From the NCBI GenBank assembly GCA_016932575.1, contig JAFGCO010000056.1, positions 150,985 through 214,984 on the forward strand: a stretch of 64,000 nt of DNA, in the 5' to 3' direction. The position numbers were made by a program, and so were the translations under genes. Source of the DNA: a bacterium. GTDB taxonomy: Bacteria; Zhuqueibacterota; QNDG01; JAFGCO01. Below the pieces are notes generated by a model. That model saw nothing but the letters and a program-made list of their open reading frames with translations, ran no database searches and was not told where the DNA came from. Below are positions 8,144 to 16,633 of the stretch, piece by piece; within the stretch, counting starts at the first letter, position 1; each line of letters starts with the position of its first letter.

Positions 8144-8776
8144 TTACTCCTTCCCACTCAAAATATTTAGTTCATAAATCCACTGCGCGAATGTATGTGT
8201 TTTCTCTTTTAAATTTTCAATACTGCCGTTATTCCTGATAACGTAATCGGCCTGTTTGATTTTAAGTGATTCTTTGAATTGGCTTGCGATACGCATACTT
8301 ATTTCCTGATCGGTCCATTTCCTCTGTGCTTTTAATCGGCGTTCTCTTGTCTTTCTTGTTGCGGTAACCACTAAGATACAGTCAAAAAGAGATTGGCACT
8401 GAGATTCAAACAACACCGCCATATCAACAGCCGTTGGTACTGAATGATATTTTTTCATATCATGAAGACGTATTTTCAAAGTCTGAATTAATGGCGGCCA
8501 TACAATATTATTAAATTTGTTTAAAATGGAAGCATTCGAAAAAACGATGTTTGCCAATTTTTTCCGATTCAACTTTCCGTTCATACCAATGATCTCGGAT
8601 CCGAAAACGCTCTTTATCCGCTCTTTAATTTGAATATCGTACTGAATGGCCGATTGAGCCAGTTCATCCACGTCGAGTGTCAGCCAGCCTCTTTCTTCAA
8701 GAAACCCGACAACAGTGGTTTTACCTGAGCCGACACCACCTGTCACGCCGACAATCAAAGCATGTTTTTTTTTCAT
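8144..8776 (-). CDS. coaE: Dephospho-CoA kinase
   Basis: 210 residues. It catalyses the last step of coenzyme A synthesis, phosphorylation of the 3'-hydroxyl of dephospho-CoA. The P-loop GVTGGVGSGKTT lies at residues 9-20, followed by the LDVDELA motif that binds substrate (usually DaDxia), and VDMAVLFES corresponds to the conserved pLLfE region. The lid has RRLKAQRKW. The gene overlaps the sulfatase stop by 4 nt (ATGA) and is followed by manC after 2 nt, so it is embedded in a tight operon whose members have no obvious shared pathway. Confidence 0.95.
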   Translation of the reverse strand: MKKKHALIVGVTGGVGSGKTTVVGFLEERGWLTLDVDELAQSAIQYDIQIKERIKSVFGSEIIGMNGKLNRKKLANIVFSNASILNKFNNIVWPPLIQTLKIRLHDMKKYHSVPTAVDMAVLFESQCQSLFDCILVVTATRKTRERRLKAQRKWTDQEISMRIASQFKESLKIKQADYVIRNNGSIENLKEKTHTFAQWIYELNILSGKE

Positions 8777-10269
8777 TGCGTTTCCGGACCCCGATCGGCA
8801 CCTCGAAATCCTCGATCCCGCTTAATCGGTATCTGCATGCCTCCTGTTTCTTCCAGCCATTTATAAAGACGGTTTTTCAGTGAGTTTATCAATCTCTGAT
8901 GCTGTCCTTCATAAAAAAGATTCCTTCTTTCATGAGGATCATTTTCAATATCATACAGCTCGTCGATGTCCCATACTCCATGATAATGAATATATTTATA
9001 TTTGTCTGTACGAATTCCGAATGTTGTCGGCGTATGCGGAAAGTTCCATTCCCAATAATATTCATAAAAAACAGCATCCCGCCATTTCACCTCTTTGTTT
9101 TGCATTAAAGAGACAAATGACCGGCCGTCCATGTTCTCAGGAGGATGCAAACCGGACGCCTCTAAAAGTGAAGGCGCAATATCGATATTTTGAACAAGTC
9201 GCAGGACTTCTATCCCGGCTGGTATCAATTCGGGGCAATGAGCCAGCAAAGGGATCCTCATAGAGGTCTCATACATGTGACGTTTATCAATTAATCCATG
9301 CTCACCAAGACAAAATCCGTTGTCTCCCATATAGACGACCAATGTAGAGGCCAGCAGGTCGCTTTCTCTCAGATAATTCAGGATTCTGCCAAGGCTCTCA
9401 TCCACAGCCAGCAGGGTTTCGCAATATCGGCGATAAAACGTATCAAAATTCATTTGGCCGTGATACATATAATCCACGCCATGCCAGCTGTTACGTTGCG
9501 CTCTGACCCAGCGCGGCTTTCCGCGATAATTTTCATCAGTATTCGACATGGTTGCCGGACAATCGACTTCCACATCATTATATCGGCCGAAGTGTCGCTT
9601 AGCGGGCTTGAACATGGCATGTACGGCTTTGTGAGAAAGGTATAAAAAAAACGGTTTGTCATTTTTTCGAGCGCAATTCATCCACTGAATTGAATAATCG
9701 GTAAGCAGGTCGGTGATATACCCCTTCACCTGCTTGTGTTTGCCGTCAATATTTAAAACAGGATCATAGTATTCCCCTTGTCCCTTGAAACTGATCCATT
9801 TGTCGAACCCCCGTTGGGGATCATCACTTGCATCGCCCATATGCCATTTTCCCACCATCGCTGTTTGATAACCGGCGGACTTTAGATACTCAGGGAAAAA
9901 AGTCAATCCCTCTGGCAACGGAGCCTGGTTATTGACCACCCCATGCTTATGAGAATAGAGCCCTGTCAGAATGCTGGCCCGGCTCGGCGAACAAAGTGAC
10001 GTTGTGACAAAGGCGTTTTTAAAATGTGCGCCATTGCGTGCAAAATAATCCATATTGGGAGTTTCAAGAAACGAAGGTTTACCCATAAACCCCATAAAAT
10101 CATATCGATGATCATCTGATAAAATAAAAATTATATTTCTGGGTTGCTGACCGGTTGAGGAAAGCTTTTTGGGAGCATTTCTGGGGTGTGCAAGCAGAGG
10201 CAAGGTCATTGCACCTGCACTTGCAGCCTTAAGAAATTGTCTGCGGGAATGACCGCAATTCTCTGACAC
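8773..10269 (-). CDS. Sulfatase with Tat signal
   Basis: 498 residues of the alkaline-phosphatase/sulfatase superfamily. A twin-arginine export signal opens the protein (SRRQFLKAASAGA, residues 8-20). The formylglycine motif CSPSRASILTG starts with Cys93; the metal-binding SDDHRYD (from residue 51) and MGDNGFCLGEHGL are also present. The cysteine form needs an FGE or anSME maturase; none is seen in the window. Such enzymes remove sulfate from glycosaminoglycans or algal polysaccharides. It is next to glucuronate isomerase (47-nt gap), which fits degradation of sulfated uronic-acid polysaccharide, though the exact substrate cannot be told from sequence alone. Confidence 0.92.
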   Translation of the reverse strand: MSENCGHSRRQFLKAASAGAMTLPLLAHPRNAPKKLSSTGQQPRNIIFILSDDHRYDFMGFMGKPSFLETPNMDYFARNGAHFKNAFVTTSLCSPSRASILTGLYSHKHGVVNNQAPLPEGLTFFPEYLKSAGYQTAMVGKWHMGDASDDPQRGFDKWISFKGQGEYYDPVLNIDGKHKQVKGYITDLLTDYSIQWMNCARKNDKPFFLYLSHKAVHAMFKPAKRHFGRYNDVEVDCPATMSNTDENYRGKPRWVRAQRNSWHGVDYMYHGQMNFDTFYRRYCETLLAVDESLGRILNYLRESDLLASTLVVYMGDNGFCLGEHGLIDKRHMYETSMRIPLLAHCPELIPAGIEVLRLVQNIDIAPSLLEASGLHPPENMDGRSFVSLMQNKEVKWRDAVFYEYYWEWNFPHTPTTFGIRTDKYKYIHYHGVWDIDELYDIENDPHERRNLFYEGQHQRLINSLKNRLYKWLEETGGMQIPIKRDRGFRGADRGPETQ

Positions 10270-10316
10270 CTGGCTGTTCCTTTTACAAAATTAATATAGT
10301 GATTTCAGTAATATGA

Positions 10317-11726
10317 TTACAGATGATAGTTTTTTTTCGGCAAATGATAGGCCAAGTCCCCAATCATCTCTTCTGCTTCATCCATCTCAATGACATGTTC
10401 TGCAACCAATTCCGCCAGATATCGCGAGTCCACTCTCCGGGCCAAATCGTGACGGGAGGGTATGGATGGAAAGGCGCGTGTATCGTCATTGAAACCCACT
10501 GTATTGTAAATACCGGCCGTTTCGGTGGTCATACGACGAAAACGTAACATGCCTTCACGGCTGTCGTGGAACCACCATGCGGGACCCAATTTCAGGGCGG
10601 GATAATGCCCGGCCAGGGGCGCAGCTTCGCGTGAATAATTGGACTCATCCATTGTAAACAGTATCACCGTTAATCGGGGATCATTGCCATATTCATTAAG
10701 CAAGGGTTTCAAATCATGAACGAGGTCCACCGCGATAGGTATATCACATCCTTTGTCCTTTCCGAATTTTCGGTAAATCAAGGGATTATGGTCTCTCAAT
10801 GCACCTGCATGTATTTGCATTGTCATGCCGTCTTCCAGCGACATCCGTGCCATTTCCATCAACATATGCCCGGTAAATCGATAATTATCCTCGTTCGTCG
10901 CTTGTCCGTTTTGTGCTTTTTGATACAATTTATCTGCATCCTGTGCCTTTGCAGTAAAGGCAGTCAAAACACCGTGATCCGTGGCCACGCATCCCCTGGA
11001 TTTAAAAAATTCTCTTCGTTTTTCCAACGCTCTGATAAAACCTGAATAGCTTCCGCAATCAATACCCGACGCTTCTGACAACCGGTCGATATTCTGCTTC
11101 CATCGCGGAAATTTAAAATCAATAACATTGTCCGGCCGAAATGAGGGTATTACTCTGGCTTTCCAGCCACTTTCTCTGATTTTCTTGTGAACAGACAGGT
11201 CATCTGCAGGCCAATCTGCCGTTGAAAGCACTTCAATATTAAAACGATCGAACATTGCCCGGGGCAAGTTATCGGGTTTAGCAAGATTGGCAACAATCTG
11301 ATCATATACTTCCATGGCTGTTTCACCGGTAAGTCGCACCTTCACGCCCAACACATCCTTCAGCTCCTGTTTCAGCCACATCCCTGTTGGAGTCCCCCGA
11401 AACAGATAAAAATTTTCACCCACAATTTGCCATATTTTCCGCCGGTCAGTTTCCGTTGCTTCTCCATCAATCCGTGGAACACCCAAAGATTCAATGGGAA
11501 TGCCCTGTGAATAAAGCATACGATAAAGATAATGATCAGGAATCACCAAAAGTTCAGCAGGATCAGGGAATGGTTTATTTTCCAGAAGAATTTTCAGATC
11601 GACATGGCCGTGTGGGCAGATAAGGGGCAGGTTTTTCACTTTCTGATACAATTTCCGTGCGATATCCCGTTGCTCAGGATCTGAATCGAAATAACGGTCT
11701 TCATGCAGAGTCAATGGGCTTGACAT
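10317..11726 (-). CDS. uxaC: Glucuronate isomerase (uronate isomerase)
   Basis: 469 residues, the usual UxaC length. It isomerises D-glucuronate to D-fructuronate and D-galacturonate to D-tagaturonate, opening hexuronate catabolism. It belongs to the amidohydrolase fold: the metal site CPHGHVD lies near residue 40, and TMQIHAGALRDHN, FTMDESNYSREAAPLAGHYP and GFNDDTRAFPSIPSRHD are the family's other active-site segments. A GAGGAT site precedes the ATG. It is transcribed ahead of the sulfatase gene. No uxuA, uxaB, kdgK or kdgA gene is in the window. Confidence 0.96.
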   Translation of the reverse strand: MSSPLTLHEDRYFDSDPEQRDIARKLYQKVKNLPLICPHGHVDLKILLENKPFPDPAELLVIPDHYLYRMLYSQGIPIESLGVPRIDGEATETDRRKIWQIVGENFYLFRGTPTGMWLKQELKDVLGVKVRLTGETAMEVYDQIVANLAKPDNLPRAMFDRFNIEVLSTADWPADDLSVHKKIRESGWKARVIPSFRPDNVIDFKFPRWKQNIDRLSEASGIDCGSYSGFIRALEKRREFFKSRGCVATDHGVLTAFTAKAQDADKLYQKAQNGQATNEDNYRFTGHMLMEMARMSLEDGMTMQIHAGALRDHNPLIYRKFGKDKGCDIPIAVDLVHDLKPLLNEYGNDPRLTVILFTMDESNYSREAAPLAGHYPALKLGPAWWFHDSREGMLRFRRMTTETAGIYNTVGFNDDTRAFPSIPSRHDLARRVDSRYLAELVAEHVIEMDEAEEMIGDLAYHLPKKNYHL

Positions 11727-12125
11727 AAATTATCCTCTTTTTTAGATATGGCTGGCGTTTTGATAAATTTGAATAGGAGTAATAAAACAAAAGACTGACA
11801 TAGAAAAAGTATCAATATCATATTTAAAATATACAGTATTGTCTTCATCAGAATTATCTTTGATAGCACTCATAAAATCCGATATTTTCGTTAAAAAGTC
11901 AAGGCAATTTTCATGTTTTATTTGCTGAGTTAATTCATTATATTATCCTGCAGTTAGAATAAATATAATGTAAAGCAAATATCTTTATGAATCAAATGAA
12001 TGATGATTTCCGTTTCAAGATCAATCGGCGGAAGAATGTTATATCAAATCCGCTTTTAAAAAAATAATCGGTGGTTTTTGGAAATGATATTTATAGACCG
12101 AATCGCTCACTCAATAAACTGACCA
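11727..12125. other. Divergent intergenic region, no gene seen
   Basis: About 400 nt of AT-rich sequence between uxaC (minus) and the DUF116 gene (plus). It must hold the uxaC promoter and probably that of the DUF116 gene. No RNA gene, strong dyad, terminator or good promoter pair stood out, and all frames are broken. Confidence 0.5.
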
Positions 12126-12932
12126 ATGCAAGATAAAAAAAATATATTTCAAATAAGGGATCGTAAACTCGGCGATGAATGGCTTGGATGGCATGGAAAC
12201 CTCACAGACGAAGAAAAAAATGCCAACACAGGCAAACGTACCTTTCTAGCTCTCCTTTTTCTGACAATTTTTATCATCGGTGGATTGGCATTTTTGGTAT
12301 GGTACATGATTTCTCCTAGGCTGGCCCAGTTCCATCCCCGACTGCCTCTTGTTGTCGCAATCATAATGGCGATGGTCTGGAGTGGATTAACAATTTGGTT
12401 TTTATTGATTGTGCTTTCGATTATTACAAACAAGGATTTTTCATTGCATCTTGGAAAGATGGAAATTTCTCTGACACGGATTGTACCCCTGGTTCTGAGA
12501 TTGGGAAATGAACTGGGACTTTCAATGGATCGTATATCCAATTCTTTTGTCAAAGTTCGTAATGCGCTGCTTAGTACCAATGTTTGCCGTGTGAATCCAA
12601 ATCAGCTGCTCATTCTGCTTCCCCGCTGCCTTCAGCCACCTTTACTAAAAAAAATTACACATTTTGCAAAAAGCGAAGGGATTCATATTGCAACAGTTCC
12701 GGGCGGTGAAAAAGCAAGACAAAAAGTTGCGGAACTGCAACCTAAAGCAGTGATTGGCGTGGCTTGTGAACGGGATTTACTCAGCGGTATTCAGGATGTA
12801 TCAGAAAATATTCAGGTTATTGGTATTTGTAATATCCGGCCTGAAGGACCCTGCAAAAACACTTTAATTGATTTAAATGAGTTTGAGAATGCCATACAGA
12901 CATTTTTAGGAAAAAAAGTGAGATTACTTTAA
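12126..12932 (+). CDS. DUF116 domain membrane protein
   Basis: 268 residues. Two hydrophobic helices (about 38-62 and 74-101) anchor the N-terminus. The cytoplasmic C-terminal half carries the DUF116 signature: NPNQLLILLPRCLQ, VPGGEKARQKV, PKAVIGVACERDLLSGI and NIRPEGPCKNT. The conserved cysteines (in LPRCLQ, ACERDL and GPCKNT) suggest a metal or iron-sulfur site, but the family's function is not established. No good ribosome site precedes the ATG. It converges on the Gx-transporter gene, 37 nt away, and looks monocistronic. Confidence 0.85.
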   Translation: MQDKKNIFQIRDRKLGDEWLGWHGNLTDEEKNANTGKRTFLALLFLTIFIIGGLAFLVWYMISPRLAQFHPRLPLVVAIIMAMVWSGLTIWFLLIVLSIITNKDFSLHLGKMEISLTRIVPLVLRLGNELGLSMDRISNSFVKVRNALLSTNVCRVNPNQLLILLPRCLQPPLLKKITHFAKSEGIHIATVPGGEKARQKVAELQPKAVIGVACERDLLSGIQDVSENIQVIGICNIRPEGPCKNTLIDLNEFENAIQTFLGKKVRLL

Positions 12933-12969
12933 TTCAAGAAAAACTGTCTTGCTTTTTAATTATCGCAAC

Positions 12970-13476
12970 TTACACCATATATTTTGGGCTCTTGTTCAAT
13001 CCCCCATCTACAAGTAATGCAAAATATCCAATCGTCATTCCCGTAATCAATGAAAGAATAAAAAGGACGGGCAATATTGATGCACCGATGAATTGGTGAA
13101 TCAACAGAGAGGCAATGATTACCTGTGCAAAATTATGAAAAACGGATCCCATAATACTGATACCGATGAGACTGAACCACTGATCAGCCCACTTCAGCAT
13201 TGCTGCCATAACCAATGTTGCGATCAGCCCGCCGGAAAGCGACAAAAAAAAGGCAGGTTGAAAAATACGTCCCGTAATCAATCCCGCTAAAACCACACGG
13301 ACAATGGTGACAAAAACACCTTGTCGAAAACCCGCCCATTTTAACACCAGCAAGGTAATCCCATTTGCCAAACCCAATCGCATGAAGGGTACCGGCGCTT
13401 GAATAAGGCTCTCAACCGAAGCCATTATTGTTGCCAAGGCAGTAAATAATGCCAATTTAGAGAGTTGGTGAGTCAT
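12970..13476 (-). CDS. Gx transporter family membrane protein
   Basis: 168 residues with about five hydrophobic segments. It matches the family once named heptaprenyl diphosphate synthase component I and now called Gx transporter, related to ECF S components; the start LSKLALFTALATIMASVES and the PFMRLGLANGITLLVL stretch are typical. The substrate is unknown. It starts 2 nt after the NusG-domain-II gene, a pairing often seen near Rnf or ApbE genes in anaerobes. Neither Rnf nor ApbE is present here. Confidence 0.82.
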   Translation of the reverse strand: MTHQLSKLALFTALATIMASVESLIQAPVPFMRLGLANGITLLVLKWAGFRQGVFVTIVRVVLAGLITGRIFQPAFFLSLSGGLIATLVMAAMLKWADQWFSLIGISIMGSVFHNFAQVIIASLLIHQFIGASILPVLFILSLITGMTIGYFALLVDGGLNKSPKYMV

Positions 13477-13478
13477 AA

Positions 13479-13853
13479 CTATTGAGTAATTGCATCCAAT
13501 TTATCAGAATTCTTTCCGGGGATATGAATGAATATTCGATTAGGCACACAGACAATCATGCTGTTGCTTTTGGAGATTTTTCCCATTTTAACACATATCT
13601 GATGAGGACATGGTGATGAAACCATATTAACACGTCCATTGCGAATTTCAACAATCGATAGGCCTAAAGGACCCTTTACGCTGTAACGTTGGTCCTGATT
13701 GAGTGAAAGCACTGCCTCCTTTTTTCCATCTGCATACACAATAACCCTATTCCCACCTTCTGATCTCCAGTTAATCAATGCTAAGAGTACAGCCGAAATC
13801 AGCAATAGTAAAATAATAAAATAATCGCCGACCTTTAAATATTTTCTGATCAA
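13479..13853 (-). CDS. NusG domain II-containing protein
   Basis: 124 residues: one N-terminal membrane helix (about 11-28), then a small extracytoplasmic beta domain with the family motif CPHQICVKMGK and a downstream VCVPNR. These resemble redox or metal-binding cysteine motifs, and the domain resembles the insert domain of some NusG proteins. The best start is a TTG at 13853; there is no in-frame ATG upstream before a stop and no good ribosome site, so the N-terminus is uncertain. It is coupled to the Gx transporter gene. Function is unknown; a role in extracytoplasmic electron-transfer assembly is sometimes inferred from gene context. Confidence 0.8.
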   Translation of the reverse strand: MIRKYLKVGDYFIILLLLISAVLLALINWRSEGGNRVIVYADGKKEAVLSLNQDQRYSVKGPLGLSIVEIRNGRVNMVSSPCPHQICVKMGKISKSNSMIVCVPNRIFIHIPGKNSDKLDAITQ

Positions 13854-14062
13854 TTGGATGATGAAATTGTACCTCTCAATCTGTCCTGACCTTCAACACG
13901 GATATCACCCGGATGATAAATAAAAAAAATTTTTCTGTCTGTTAAAAATAATTAAAAATGAAAACAGACCATAAATAAATTCTTCATTGGAAAATATTGT
14001 ATCTTCCGGGATTTTATTATGGCCGGATAAATTGCAAACAAGGATTACGCGTTCAACACAGC

Positions 14063-14959
14063 TCATGCCAGTAAATTGGCCAAAGCAATTGACAGGCGCC
14101 AAGTTTCCTGGCGCTCTGCCCTGCTGATTAATGCAATTGGTATTTTCGCACCAACCACAACACCGCTAATTCTGGCTTCGGCCAGATGAACCAGTCCCTT
14201 GGCAAGAATATTTCCGCAGGATACATCCGGCACAAGAAGAATATCCGGATCACCGGCCACCCGGCTTTGCACATTTTTAATGCGAGAGGCTTCTTCAGAA
14301 AATGCCATATCCAGAGCCATAGGGCCTTCGATGATTGAGGAGCCAAATTCCCCCTTTCGTCCCATCTCAACCAATTTAACTGCATCCACTGTTTCTGGCA
14401 AGTCAGGATTTACTTTTTCATTCGCAGACAGAATGACTGCTTTTACAGGATCAACACCGAGTTTATTGAGAACCTCGATGGCATTTCTTAAAATATCTAT
14501 TTTCTGATTGAGATTTGGCCGAATCACCACACCGCCATCCGTAATTAAAAGCAGTTTATGATATGAAGGCACTTCCATTAAAGCGATATGACTGAGCACG
14601 CGATCCGTACGGAGTCGATTATTTGCATCCAGGACTGCTTTGAGTAAAACAGGCGTCGATATATTGCCCTTCATCAAAGCCTGGGCTTTCCCATCCCGGA
14701 GCATTGATGCTGCCTGATGTGCAATCGCCGAGTCCTCATGTTCATCAATAATCTGGATGGATTCAAGAGACAGATTGTGCGTTTCTGATATTTGGTGAAT
14801 GGATCTGGGATCGCCAATTAAAATAGGCTCCATCATGCCTTCCTGTCTTGATTGAATAGCAGCTTTTAAAATCGCCTCGCCATGAGCACCGGCAACAACA
14901 AATCGAACATTTCCCCTTGATCTGGCTTTTTGTAAAATAATCTCATATGACCGAAGCAT
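14063..14959 (-). CDS. ptb: Phosphate butyryltransferase family enzyme (copy 2)
   Basis: 298 residues of the phosphate acetyl/butyryltransferase family. It swaps CoA for phosphate on short or branched acyl-CoA, giving acyl-phosphate for the kinases upstream. Family marks are RFVVAGAHGEAILKA at the start, ALMKGNISTPVLLKAVL, GGVVIRPNLNQK, ILSANEKVN and GPMALDMAFSEEA. An AAGGA site precedes the ATG. It overlaps the thiE stop by 17 nt. A second, diverged copy lies just beyond thiE, and the two probably differ in acyl-chain preference. It is the last ATP-pathway gene of the locus. Confidence 0.9.
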   Translation of the reverse strand: MLRSYEIILQKARSRGNVRFVVAGAHGEAILKAAIQSRQEGMMEPILIGDPRSIHQISETHNLSLESIQIIDEHEDSAIAHQAASMLRDGKAQALMKGNISTPVLLKAVLDANNRLRTDRVLSHIALMEVPSYHKLLLITDGGVVIRPNLNQKIDILRNAIEVLNKLGVDPVKAVILSANEKVNPDLPETVDAVKLVEMGRKGEFGSSIIEGPMALDMAFSEEASRIKNVQSRVAGDPDILLVPDVSCGNILAKGLVHLAEARISGVVVGAKIPIALISRAERQETWRLSIALANLLA

Positions 14960-15587
14960 TGAACAGTTCCTTTTTGGTCTTTTGAATACGTTGCCACATA
15001 AGTTGTGTTGCAGCCGCAGGACTTTTATGCCCTAATACAGCCGAAATGACTGCCACTCCGTCAGCACCGGCTCGAAGAACTTTATCTGCATTATTTATAT
15101 TGATTCCGCCAATACCGACCAGGGGCATGTCGCATCGCTTTCGAATCTGTTTCATAAGACGCAATCCACCATATTCGGCTTCAGGTTTGGTCTGAGTTGT
15201 AAACATCGCACCTACACCCAGATAATCTGCATCCCCGATATCACTAAGTTCTTCGAGATGACTGACAGATAATCCGATGAGAAGATCCGAACCAGCAAGC
15301 ATTCGTGCCTTGGTTATCGGTAAATCTTCCTGGCCCAAATGCACACCTTCTGCCCGGATTGCCATTGCAATATCCACACGATCATTGATGATGAGGGGAA
15401 TATTATACTCAACACTCACATCATGAATAAGTCGGGCATTATGATAAAACTGTGACCCACTGCCTGATTTGTTTCGATATTGGAGAAGTGTCGCACCATT
15501 GGAAAGAATATCTTTCGTTAACCGAACAGGATCTCTCTCCTTAATCCATTCCTGGTCAATAATCACGTAAAGAGAATAATCGGTCAT
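14943..15587 (-). CDS. thiE: Thiamine phosphate synthase
   Basis: 214 residues of the TIM-barrel ThiE family. It joins HMP pyrophosphate and thiazole phosphate to thiamine phosphate. Visible are LLQYRNKSGS (substrate pyrophosphate site), PLIINDRVDIAMAIRAEGVHLGQEDLP (given as ends: PLIINDRVD and GVHLGQEDLP), GVGAMFTTQTK and GIGGININN. The gene lies between two phosphotransbutyrylase genes and overlaps the second by 17 nt. Thiamine diphosphate is the cofactor of both oxidoreductases in this locus, which may explain the placement. No other thi gene or convincing TPP riboswitch is present. Confidence 0.93.
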   Translation of the reverse strand: MTDYSLYVIIDQEWIKERDPVRLTKDILSNGATLLQYRNKSGSGSQFYHNARLIHDVSVEYNIPLIINDRVDIAMAIRAEGVHLGQEDLPITKARMLAGSDLLIGLSVSHLEELSDIGDADYLGVGAMFTTQTKPEAEYGGLRLMKQIRKRCDMPLVGIGGININNADKVLRAGADGVAVISAVLGHKSPAAATQLMWQRIQKTKKELFNASVI

Positions 15588-15658
15588 ATTTTTACAATGC
15601 CCGTATCAGTGACGTTCCATATTGCTGTTTCTTGGCACCATTATTTATTTCAACATAT

Positions 15659-16585
15659 TCATCTTTCTCCGATATGCGCTGCCATCCGGGCTGCCAGAAC
15701 AATCGAATAAAACTTCGAATCATCATCATCTGCCCTTGAAGTAATCACAGCCGGCGCTTTGCCACCAACCATAACTGAAGCACTTTTACCTTGAGCTAAA
15801 AGCGTTAAAGTCTTGTAAAATGTATTGGCAGTTTCAATATTCGGAAAAATTAAAATATCTGCTTCTCCATTGATGGGACTGACCAGTCCTTTGATTTGAC
15901 AGCGCTCAGCGGACAAAGCAACATCAAGAGCCAGTGGGCCATCAACAATAGCGCCTTCAATCTGTTTACGTTCGGCCATGGCTTTAATAACAGCCGCATC
16001 GATGGAGGATTGCAGCTTAAAACTGATTTTTTCTACAGCGGATACAAGAGCAACTTTAGGATTATCAATACTCAATGAATGAGCAACCTGAATTGCATAA
16101 TTTAAAATTTTAACCTTTTCATCCATGGTTGGTGTCAGAAGAATGGCAGCATCAGAAAACAGAATCAGTTTCGGATATGCAGGCACTTCCATTACTGCAA
16201 TATGACTCAGAAGTCCGCCTGAAGGAACAAGCCCCATTTGTTTGTCAAGAATCGCTTTCATAAACACAGAGGTACCCACGAGTCCTTTCATTAAAAAATC
16301 CGCTTGTTTGTCATGCACAAGTTGAACAGCCAATTTTGCAGAAGCAGTTTCATCCTCTGATTCAATAATTACCACTTTGTCAATCAATTCAGGATGATCG
16401 TTCTTCATAAGCGATTCTATTTTTGACCCTGATCCCACCAAAATGCCTTTGATTAGCCCGTCTGTGATTGCACGGGAAATGGCATGGATAGTCGCCGGGT
16501 CTTCACCGGCTGCCACGGCCATCGTCATCTTCGGTCCGCCTTTCACGGCTTCTTCTAACATTGCCAGGTGTCGAATCGGCTTCAT
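15659..16585 (-). CDS. ptb: Phosphate butyryltransferase (copy 1)
   Basis: 308 residues from the ATG at 16585, which has GAGGGA at proper spacing; an ATG at 16591 is too close to that site. Family motifs: MAVAAGEDPATIHAI, DFLMKGLVGTSVFMKAIL, AILLTPTMDEKVKIL, VSAVEKIS, and IVDGPLALDVALSAE. It converts acyl-CoA plus phosphate to acyl-phosphate plus CoA. It follows the second butyrate kinase by 48 nt. It has the same overall plan as the copy beyond thiE but clearly different sequence, so this is an old duplication or separate recruitment. Confidence 0.92.
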   Translation of the reverse strand: MKPIRHLAMLEEAVKGGPKMTMAVAAGEDPATIHAISRAITDGLIKGILVGSGSKIESLMKNDHPELIDKVVIIESEDETASAKLAVQLVHDKQADFLMKGLVGTSVFMKAILDKQMGLVPSGGLLSHIAVMEVPAYPKLILFSDAAILLTPTMDEKVKILNYAIQVAHSLSIDNPKVALVSAVEKISFKLQSSIDAAVIKAMAERKQIEGAIVDGPLALDVALSAERCQIKGLVSPINGEADILIFPNIETANTFYKTLTLLAQGKSASVMVGGKAPAVITSRADDDDSKFYSIVLAARMAAHIGER

Positions 16586-16633
16586 AATCATTCCCTCATA
16601 TTAAAATGATATTATAAATTGACAAAGCCGCAA

